Below are positions 1-4,654 of a DNA stretch of 5,670 nt, in pieces (the stretch's first letter is position 1; every line of letters starts with the position of its first letter). The DNA lies in contig CALLAV010000157.1 in NCBI GenBank assembly GCA_938001995.1, forward strand, positions 1 to 5,670. Reading direction: 5' to 3'. Made by a program: the position numbers and the translations under genes. The notes beneath the pieces were generated by a model, which did no database searches, was not told where the DNA came from, and worked only from the letters and a program-made list of their open reading frames with translations. The DNA comes from an uncultured Amylibacter sp. GTDB taxonomy: Bacteria; Pseudomonadota; Alphaproteobacteria; Rhodobacterales; Rhodobacteraceae.

Positions 1-151
1 CCAAGTCAATTATTTTAAGGGTGGTTTAGGGAAACAAAAACGGGCCGCACAGCACAAGCTGGCGGAGGATACAATTAGCGTCGGCGTCGCGACGAAGCGT
101 ATGTTTTTGTGTTTTCCATGACCGTTTCATAGGGCGCAACCCGCGCCAGCG
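1..151. other. Gene-free left edge with small inverted repeats
   Basis: No open frame here can be supported. Bases 133-147 form a hairpin (GGCGC, five-base loop, GCGCC) starting five bases beyond the stop codon of the leftward gene. It could help end that transcript but has no T-run after it. Bases 79-83 and 90-94 (CGTCG/CGACG) form a second short stem. On the + strand it is followed, nine bases later, by T-rich sequence (TTTTT at 104-108, TTTT at 112-115), so it could be a weak terminator for a rightward gene ending before the window. A TTGACT box on the minus strand (9-4) might be the -35 of a leftward promoter whose -10 lies outside. All three readings are weak. Confidence 0.3.
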
Positions 152-736
152 TCAAGCGCCTTGTACGAAATACGCATCAGACGGAATAAACCGCGCCATC
201 TTTGCCGCCTGTGCCATCTGCGCCTCGTGATCCCGCGTTCCGATCATCACAACCGCGTCGCTTGGCAATTGCAACGGGTCCAAAACCGCCCGCACTGCAA
301 CGCGTGCAGCAGACCAGCCCAGCGGCCCTTCTGCTTCGGGGGCTGTGCTGACAAACGGCACACCCGCCACATGGCTCACCTCTGCACGAAACGCCTCGGC
401 ATCCTCACCCGACGGGGCAAACCCCATCAGCTGCACCCGCTCCAACCCCTTCAGCTTTTCCTGCACGGCATCAGGCATCTCCAACCGCTTGCGCAACCGC
501 AACTGCAATCCATCAACCGTAAACAAGAACCCCACCACATCACGGCCAGAGCCCAACAGGATCGACGCATATTGTGGATATTCCAGCCCCAACTCTCGCG
601 CCCGATTGATCCTTGTGCGCACCACTTCGATCGGCATGCGCTTCCCGATCAACGCCTTGCGCGACTGCGTCCAGCAATGCCGCTGCCACCCACGTCCCAA
701 TTGGTTCGGTCCGCCGTTGTGTCCAATCCCCGCCAT
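152..736 (-). CDS. Hypothetical protein with N-terminal GIGHNGGP motif
   Basis: This is a 194-residue soluble protein of unknown function. It opens with MAGIGHNGGP, a short motif I recall at the N-terminus of many otherwise unrelated alphaproteobacterial and phage proteins; its role is not known to me. Next comes a basic, Trp-containing segment (residues 15-33), then a helical stretch beginning MPIEVVR (34-50). Residues 55-75 hold a Gly-Arg-Asp-Val-Val-Gly-Phe-Leu-Phe core. The C-terminal half is Ala-rich and mixed alpha/beta. I see no signal peptide, membrane helix or catalytic motif. The start is well supported: on the minus strand AAGGAG lies seven bases before the ATG. The gene is divergent from the transporter at 860, with 123 bases between them. 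I recall similar proteins of about this length in roseobacters, annotated as hypothetical. The gene call is fairly secure; the function is open. Confidence 0.85.
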   Translation of the reverse strand: MAGIGHNGGPNQLGRGWQRHCWTQSRKALIGKRMPIEVVRTRINRARELGLEYPQYASILLGSGRDVVGFLFTVDGLQLRLRKRLEMPDAVQEKLKGLERVQLMGFAPSGEDAEAFRAEVSHVAGVPFVSTAPEAEGPLGWSAARVAVRAVLDPLQLPSDAVVMIGTRDHEAQMAQAAKMARFIPSDAYFVQGA

Positions 737-756
737 GTCACGCTCCTTACATCTTT

Positions 757-790
757 ACAAAATCGTCGATCCGCCCCATGCACAAGTCAA
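757..790 (-). promoter_or_regulatory. Possible promoter for the leftward GIGHNGGP gene
   Basis: On the minus strand a good -35 box TTGACT (790-785) lies about 50 bases upstream of the start codon at 736. Seventeen bases on is a poor -10 (GACGAT). A more AT-rich stretch (TTTTGTAAAG) follows at a spacing that is too long. The -35 and the position suit a sigma-70 promoter; the weak -10 keeps confidence low. Confidence 0.25.
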
Positions 791-859
791 GCAAACGCCC
801 CGCGCTTCTGCGTATTTCAGCGGCTCAGCCAACACTTTGATCAATTCTTAGGCAGTCCG

Positions 860-1738
860 ATGACCCCGCCCGTTCAAAATCCACGTCGCGCCGCGCTTAT
901 GGTCCTTCTGGCCAGCGCTCTGTTTGCGGCAACGACCATCATCGCCAAATTCCTCGGCACGACGGAAAATCCGCTGCACCCTATGCAGGTTTCTGCCGGG
1001 CGGTTCTTCTTTGCCTTCCTCGCGATCAGCACGTTCGCCGCGATTACACGCCCCACCATCACCAACCCGAACCTTCCGCTGCATTTCGGCCGCTCCTTCC
1101 TTGGCTGGATGGGCGTCACGCTGATGTTCGCGGCCGTTGCCCGCATCCCCCTGCCCGACGCCACGGCGATCAGCTTCCTCAACCCTGTTTTCGGAATGCT
1201 GTTTGCCATCGTGATCCTGCGCGAAGTGATCGGTAAATGGCGCTGGTTGGCAGCAGCTATCGCACTCCTTGGCGCGGTTATTCTGCTGCGCCCAAGCGGG
1301 GCCAGCATCCAACCCGCTGCCTTGCTCGCCCTTGGGGCGGCCATGGCCATGGGCCTTGAAATCATCTTGATAAAGTTTCTGTCAGGTCGCGAAAACCCCG
1401 TGCAGATCCTGCTGTTTAACAACACCATAGGCGCAGCCATTGCCTGCACTGCCGCGTTCTTTGTGTGGCAATCCCCAAGTCCGATCCAATGGGTGGGCCT
1501 TGTCAGTATCGGCCTCATTATGGTCACAGGCCAAGCCTTGTTTATTCAGGCCATGCGCAGTGGCGAGGCCTCCTTCGTTGCGCCCTTCAGCTATGCCACG
1601 CTGGTCTTTGCCACGGCCTATGACTACTGGGTGTTCAGCGCCAAGCCCGACGCCATTTCTATCCTTGGCGCGGTGATTATCCTGTCGGGCGCTGCCCTTC
1701 TGGCTTGGCGCGAGGCACGCCACGCATCAACGTCCTAA
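860..1738 (+). CDS. EamA/DMT-family membrane transporter
   Basis: This 292-residue inner-membrane protein of the drug/metabolite transporter superfamily probably exports or imports a small metabolite; the substrate cannot be read from sequence. It shows the family's two five-helix EamA repeats. Hydrophobic segments lie near residues 12-31, 42-61, 79-96, 102-120 and 128-143, then 152-171, 182-203, 210-228, 236-258 and 265-283. The first repeat carries the typical helix 4 signature (DATAISFLNPVFGMLFAIVI, then LRE, about 100-122). The second carries the matching GEASFVAPFSYATLVFATAY stretch (235-254). The length is normal for the family. The frame stays open far upstream, but that part lies antisense to the neighbouring gene and lacks transporter features, so I start at ATG 860, just before the first helix. 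The ribosome-binding site there is weak. It appears to be a single-gene unit; no clear terminator follows. Riboflavin or amino-acid carriers are known in this superfamily, but nothing here selects one. Confidence 0.93.
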   Translation: MTPPVQNPRRAALMVLLASALFAATTIIAKFLGTTENPLHPMQVSAGRFFFAFLAISTFAAITRPTITNPNLPLHFGRSFLGWMGVTLMFAAVARIPLPDATAISFLNPVFGMLFAIVILREVIGKWRWLAAAIALLGAVILLRPSGASIQPAALLALGAAMAMGLEIILIKFLSGRENPVQILLFNNTIGAAIACTAAFFVWQSPSPIQWVGLVSIGLIMVTGQALFIQAMRSGEASFVAPFSYATLVFATAYDYWVFSAKPDAISILGAVIILSGAALLAWREARHASTS

Positions 1739-1765
1739 CTTTTTGCAAACGCAATCAGGTCACAC

Positions 1766-1820
1766 TGTGGATTGATAAGACCGATTCGTCTTGTAACGCC
1801 CCGCGCAGACAGAGTATGGT
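1766..1820 (+). promoter_or_regulatory. Candidate gcrA promoter with GANTC site and DnaA-box-like sequence
   Basis: Upstream of gcrA are, in order: TGTGGATTG (1766-1774), which matches the reverse DnaA-box consensus TGTGNATAA at seven of nine positions; GATTC (1783-1787), a CcrM-type GANTC site; TTGTAA (1791-1796), a -35-like box; and, 18 bases on, TATGGT (1815-1820), a -10-like box. Transcription would start near 1827, leaving a leader of about 50 bases. A second -10-like sequence, TATAGA (1830-1835), has no good -35. In Caulobacter, DnaA is reported to activate gcrA, and GcrA acts at methylated GANTC sites. Similar control here is inference from position and motif only. Confidence 0.4.
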
Positions 1821-1867
1821 GCGGCCTGATATAGAATTCCGCGCTGGGTCCGCCCCGCGCCAGCGTT

Positions 1868-1874
1868 AAGGAGA
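1868..1874 (+). promoter_or_regulatory. Strong ribosome-binding site of gcrA
   Basis: AAGGAGA ends five bases before the ATG at 1880. It is the strongest Shine-Dalgarno sequence on the + strand of the window and fixes the gcrA start. Confidence 0.8.
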
Positions 1875-1879
1875 CAGCC

Positions 1880-2440
1880 ATGTCTTGGACAGATGACCGC
1901 GTAGAATTGTTGAAAAACATGTGGGGCGAAGGCAAATCCGCCAGCCAAATCGCCAAAGAGCTTGGCGGGGTTACCCGCAATGCTGTGATTGGCAAAGTTC
2001 ACCGTTTGGGCCTGTCCAACCGCGCAACCCCTGCAAAAACCGCCAAGGAAAAGCCCGCCCCGAAAGAGGCCGCAAAACCAAAAGCAGCGCCAAAACCCGC
2101 GGCGAAACCATCGCCAGCGGCAGAAATGGCCAAAAACCCGGTTGCCCTGCCGATCCGCAAGCCGATCATCACCGCAGGCCAACCGCTGCCACCCCAGCCC
2201 AGCAACTCTGAAATCAGCGAAGAAGCACTGGCAACAGTGGCTGAAGTAGAAAAGAAGGCGAAAAAGCTGGAACTGATGCAGTTGACCGAGAAGACCTGCA
2301 AATGGCCAATTGGTGATCCTGCAACCGAAGAATTCTGGTTCTGCGGCCTAAACGTGCAAACGGGCAAACCCTACTGCGAAGCCCACAACGCCGTGGCGTT
2401 CCAACCAATGTCAGCACGCCGCGACCGCCGCGCGCGCTAA
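1880..2440 (+). CDS. gcrA: GcrA cell-cycle regulator
   Basis: GcrA is a cytoplasmic transcription cofactor of alphaproteobacteria. It binds domain 2 of the housekeeping sigma factor and stimulates promoters carrying CcrM-methylated GANTC sites, linking DNA methylation to cell-cycle genes. The protein has 186 residues, close to the family norm. Residues 1-46 form the hallmark N-terminal helix-turn-helix, starting MSWTDDRVELLKNMW and including GKSASQIAKELGGVTRNAVI and GKVHRLGLS. A Lys/Ala/Pro-rich linker follows (about 50-82), then a Pro-rich part and an acidic/Lys helix (111-133). The conserved C-terminal sigma-interacting region (135-178) contains CKWPIGDP, FWFCG and PYCEAH, giving C140, C155, C166 and H169. 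The protein ends in an Arg-rich tail. The stop codon overlaps the ATG of the next gene, implying translational coupling. Identification is secure from both ends of the protein. Confidence 0.96.
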   Translation: MSWTDDRVELLKNMWGEGKSASQIAKELGGVTRNAVIGKVHRLGLSNRATPAKTAKEKPAPKEAAKPKAAPKPAAKPSPAAEMAKNPVALPIRKPIITAGQPLPPQPSNSEISEEALATVAEVEKKAKKLELMQLTEKTCKWPIGDPATEEFWFCGLNVQTGKPYCEAHNAVAFQPMSARRDRRAR

Positions 2441-2799
2441 TGCCCCTCCAGCCACCGATCCCGATCCTGCGCATCTTTGACGAAGCGCGGGCGCGGGATT
2501 TTTATGTGGATTACCTAGGGTTTTCCATAGTGTTCGAACATCGTTTCGAACCTAACAGCCCAATTTACATGGGTTTGGCACGCGATGGATGCGCCCTACA
2601 CCTTTCAGAACACAACGGCGATGGCACTCCAGGCACACGGTTGCGCATCCCGCTTGATGACGTCACAGCCTTTCATGCGTCACTTGATCCAAACTATCGC
2701 TACGCGCGGCCGGGTCTTCAGGAACAACCCTATGGCACGCGGGAATTCACTGTGACGGACCCCTTTGGAAACTCGCTTATCTTTTCACAAGATATTTGA
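2440..2799 (+). CDS. VOC-superfamily (glyoxalase/bleomycin-resistance-like) protein
   Basis: This small cytoplasmic protein of 119 residues has the length of a single vicinal-oxygen-chelate module and would act as a dimer if it follows the family. It resembles the glyoxalase/bleomycin-resistance branch. Seen directly: an N-terminal beta strand and helix (PIPILRIFDEARARDFYVDY, LGF, residues 6-28), a Tyr-Met-Gly-Leu strand (43-46), LHLSEHNGDGTPG (53-65) and the C-terminal YGTREFTVTDPFGNSLIF (98-115), which is the classic closing motif of the fold. H54, E57 and H58 are possible ligand or metal contacts, but I cannot assign a metal site. The substrate is unknown; drug sequestration, methylglyoxal detoxification and other roles all occur in the family. 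The ATG shares one base with the gcrA stop (TAATG) and has no separate ribosome-binding site beyond gcrA coding sequence, so it should be made by re-initiation after gcrA. Confidence 0.9.
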   Translation: MPLQPPIPILRIFDEARARDFYVDYLGFSIVFEHRFEPNSPIYMGLARDGCALHLSEHNGDGTPGTRLRIPLDDVTAFHASLDPNYRYARPGLQEQPYGTREFTVTDPFGNSLIFSQDI

Positions 2800-2830
2800 T
2801 TAACCCTTCTAACGGTTTGCTGTGATAAGG

Positions 2831-2860
2831 TTGACCTAACCCGCAAAAACACCATCTAAT
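2831..2860 (+). promoter_or_regulatory. Candidate sigma-70 promoter for the DUF1178 gene
   Basis: TTGACC (2831-2836) and TCTAAT (2855-2860) are separated by 18 bases, a good sigma-70-like arrangement. Transcription would start near 2867, about 20 bases before the ATG at 2888. A TTAACC half-site at 2800-2805 and TAAC at 2810-2813 lie upstream. They recall CtrA half-sites but do not form the full TTAA-N7-TTAA motif. Confidence 0.45.
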
Positions 2861-2887
2861 CTGCAACGACACCGCAACAGAAAACTC

Positions 2888-3319
2888 ATGATCAGCTATA
2901 CGCTAAAATGTGAACACGACCACACCTTCGACAGTTGGTTTCAATCTGCCGAAGCGTTTGACAAACTGTTGGCCGCGGGCATGGTCACCTGTTCCGTTTG
3001 CGGCACGCTTGGTGTGGAAAAGGCAATCATGGCCCCCCGCGTTCGCCCTGCACGAAATGCCGCCAAACCCACCGCTGGGGCACTATCCGCCCCCGCGTCC
3101 CCCGCCGAACAGGCGTTGGCGGAAATGCGCAAGATGGTTGAGGAAAACTCAGAAAATGTCGGCGATAACTTTGCGGATGAAGCGCGTAAAATCCATGATG
3201 GCGATGCGCCAGAACGTTCCATCATCGGCCAAGCCAAACCAGAAGAGGCAAAGGCCCTTGTAGAGGACGGCATCCCAATCGCTCCGTTGCCGTGGGGCAA
3301 TAAGAAGCGCGCAAACTAA
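2888..3319 (+). CDS. DUF1178 zinc-ribbon-like protein
   Basis: This 143-residue cytoplasmic protein belongs to the DUF1178 family, whose function I do not know. The N-terminal part (1-50) looks like a small zinc ribbon: C8 and H12 (LKCEHDHTF), then C35-x-x-C38 (TCSVCG), followed by the family-typical VEKAIMAP. A low-complexity Ala/Pro linker covers about 51-73. The C-terminal domain starts with a helix (EQALAEMRKMVEENSENVG) and contains NFADEARKIHDGDAPERSII, typical of the family, ending in GIPIAPLPWG and a basic tail. The length fits the family. No clear Shine-Dalgarno sequence precedes the ATG, but the family begins with this Ile/Tyr-rich strand, which supports the start. It stands between its own candidate promoter and lysC, and could be read through into lysC. 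Confidence 0.92.
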   Translation: MISYTLKCEHDHTFDSWFQSAEAFDKLLAAGMVTCSVCGTLGVEKAIMAPRVRPARNAAKPTAGALSAPASPAEQALAEMRKMVEENSENVGDNFADEARKIHDGDAPERSIIGQAKPEEAKALVEDGIPIAPLPWGNKKRAN

Positions 3320-3331
3320 AACCCTCTTCCC

Positions 3332-3353
3332 CTTACGCTCTATCCCGCGTAAG
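3332..3353 (+). promoter_or_regulatory. Perfect inverted repeat in the lysC leader
   Basis: CTTACGC (3332-3338) and GCGTAAG (3347-3353) form a perfect seven-base-pair stem around an eight-base loop. It lies between the DUF1178 stop and the lysC start. No T-run follows on either strand, so an ordinary intrinsic terminator is unlikely. It could be an operator half-site pair, an RNA-stabilising hairpin or chance. The sequence just downstream (3366-3378) is AT-rich and contains TTAAAT and TTAACC, which might supply a weak -10, but no convincing -35 accompanies it. Confidence 0.35.
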
Positions 3354-3394
3354 ACGTGCGCGAACGATTAAATTAACCTTTGGGACCCAACACT

Positions 3395-4645
3395 ATGCCC
3401 CGTTTGGTCATGAAATTTGGCGGCACGTCCGTAGCCGATCTCGACAAGATCGCCAATGCCGCAGACAAAGTCCGTCAAGAAGTCGAAAACGGCTATGAAG
3501 TTGTGGTTATCGTGTCCGCCATGTCGGGCAAAACCAACGAACTCGTTGGCTGGGTCAAAGACAGCGCGCCCGAGGGTGGCATTTACGACCGCGCCGAATA
3601 TGACGCGGTGGTATCGTCAGGCGAGAACGTCACTTCTGGCCTGATGGCTATGCGCTTGCAAGCGATGGGCATCTCTGCACGCAGTTGGCAAGGCTGGCAG
3701 GTCCCGCTGCTATGCACAGGCCAGCACGAAGCCGCACGTATCGATGCAATCCCCTCCGAAAACCTAGACGCTTCATTTGCGTCTGGCTGCAAAGTCGCGG
3801 TTGTTGCTGGCTTTCAAGGCGTAATGGAAGACGGCCGCATCGCAACCCTTGGGCGCGGCGGATCAGATACCACTGCTGTGGCCTTCGCCGCCGCCCTTGA
3901 TGCAGAACGCTGCGATATCTACACTGACGTTGATGGTATTTATACCACCGACCCGCGCATCGTGGCAGACGCGCGCAAGCTGCACAAAATCTCTTACGAA
4001 GAAATGCTCGAACTCGCCTCCCTTGGGGCCAAAGTCCTGCAAACCCGCTCCGTTGAACTCGCCCGATCTTATCGCGTGCGCCTGCGGGTTCTGTCCAGTT
4101 TTGAAGAAGACATCTCTGCCGAAGTCGGCACACTCGTTTGCTCAGAGGAAGAAATCATGGAAAACATCCGCGTAGTCAAAGGCGTTGCCTATTCTCGTGA
4201 TGAGGCCAAAATGACCCTCGTCTCTGTCGCCGACCGCCCAGGCGTCGCTGCTGCGATCTTTGGCCCGCTGGCCGATGCAGGCGTGAACGTCGATATGATT
4301 GTGCAGAACATTTCCGAAGACGGTCGCACAGATATGACCTTTTCTTGCCCCGTGGATCACGTACCGTTGGCCGAGGCCGCGATGCAAAAAGCCACTGACG
4401 AAGGTGAATTGAATTATCGTGATTTGCTCACCGACACAAACGTCGCGAAAATCTCGATTGTCGGCAATGGAATGCGCTCGCAGGCGGGTGTGGCAAAGAA
4501 AATGTTTGAGGTTCTGGCAAGCCACAACGCCAACATTCAGGTCATCACCACGTCTGAGATTAAAATTTCTGTGCTCGTGGACCGAAAATACATGGAACTA
4601 GCCGTCCGCGCACTGCATGATGAGTTTGAACTCGCAGACGCATAG
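3395..4645 (+). CDS. lysC: Aspartate kinase (aspartokinase)
   Basis: This enzyme phosphorylates L-aspartate with ATP, the committed step toward lysine, threonine, methionine and diaminopimelate. The protein has 416 residues, normal for the monofunctional enzyme. Catalytic-domain motifs are KFGGTSV (7-13), SSGENVTSGL (74-83), GRGGSDTTAVAFAAAL (153-168) and YTDVDGIYTTDPR (176-188). Two ACT regulatory domains follow: about 268-335 (DRPGVAAAIFGPLADAGVNV, 280-299) and about 350-412 (SIVGNGMRSQAGVAKKMFEV at 354-373; ISVLVD at 391-396). Feedback inhibition by lysine and/or threonine is therefore expected. I chose ATG 3395 because MPRLVMKFGG matches the normal family N-terminus; the upstream in-frame TTG at 3380 would add five unsupported residues. 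An internal ATG at 4157 (M255) has a well-placed GAGGA sequence and may give a separate regulatory subunit. The segment LLCTGQHEAARI (105-116) differs from what I recall in relatives but keeps the frame. ptsP follows after nine bases. Confidence 0.98.
   Translation: MPRLVMKFGGTSVADLDKIANAADKVRQEVENGYEVVVIVSAMSGKTNELVGWVKDSAPEGGIYDRAEYDAVVSSGENVTSGLMAMRLQAMGISARSWQGWQVPLLCTGQHEAARIDAIPSENLDASFASGCKVAVVAGFQGVMEDGRIATLGRGGSDTTAVAFAAALDAERCDIYTDVDGIYTTDPRIVADARKLHKISYEEMLELASLGAKVLQTRSVELARSYRVRLRVLSSFEEDISAEVGTLVCSEEEIMENIRVVKGVAYSRDEAKMTLVSVADRPGVAAAIFGPLADAGVNVDMIVQNISEDGRTDMTFSCPVDHVPLAEAAMQKATDEGELNYRDLLTDTNVAKISIVGNGMRSQAGVAKKMFEVLASHNANIQVITTSEIKISVLVDRKYMELAVRALHDEFELADA
4144..4159 (+). 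promoter_or_regulatory. Possible internal ribosome-binding site and start in lysC
   Basis: AGAGGAA (4144-4150) lies six bases before an in-frame ATG (4157-4159, M255). Initiation here would give a 162-residue protein containing both ACT domains and no catalytic domain. This is the arrangement known for the beta subunit of alpha2beta2 aspartokinases of Bacillus subtilis and Corynebacterium glutamicum, which start at a similar position. The purine run also encodes conserved Glu codons, so it may owe its existence to the protein alone. Confidence 0.4.
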
Positions 4646-4654
4646 GGGATACCC

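Noticed and set aside
573..581. DnaA box TGTGGATAT
   Set aside because: An 8/9 match, but single and inside a coding region with no origin-like AT-rich context or companion boxes.
161..859. A long N-terminal extension of the transporter on the + strand
   Set aside because: It lies antisense to a well-supported gene with a strong ribosome-binding site, has low-complexity His/Gln/Arg-rich translation and no membrane or domain features. The transporter fold begins only after ATG 860.
848..1527. Leftward open frames opposite the transporter
   Set aside because: Their translations are compositionally biased shadows without domain features, while the + strand shows ten membrane helices and EamA motifs.
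2532..2551. LexA/SOS box
   Set aside because: The second half-site has a mismatch (GTTT for GTTC), the GAAC copies are spaced by eight rather than seven, and the site is deep inside coding sequence.
2800..2814. CtrA binding site between the VOC and DUF1178 genes
   Set aside because: Only a TTAACC half-site is present; the second TTAA at the required N7 spacing is missing. The same holds for TTAACC at 3373-3378.
3380..3394. Upstream TTG as the lysC start
   Set aside because: It adds only five residues with no family support. ATG 3395 gives the standard MPRLVMKFGG N-terminus.
3320..3394. Lysine riboswitch or attenuator leader upstream of lysC
   Set aside because: Only 75 bases are available, far short of a lysine riboswitch, and no leader peptide or terminator with a T-run is visible.
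3648..4133. Leftward open frame opposite lysC
   Set aside because: It is Arg/Cys-rich shadow translation opposite conserved aspartokinase catalytic motifs.
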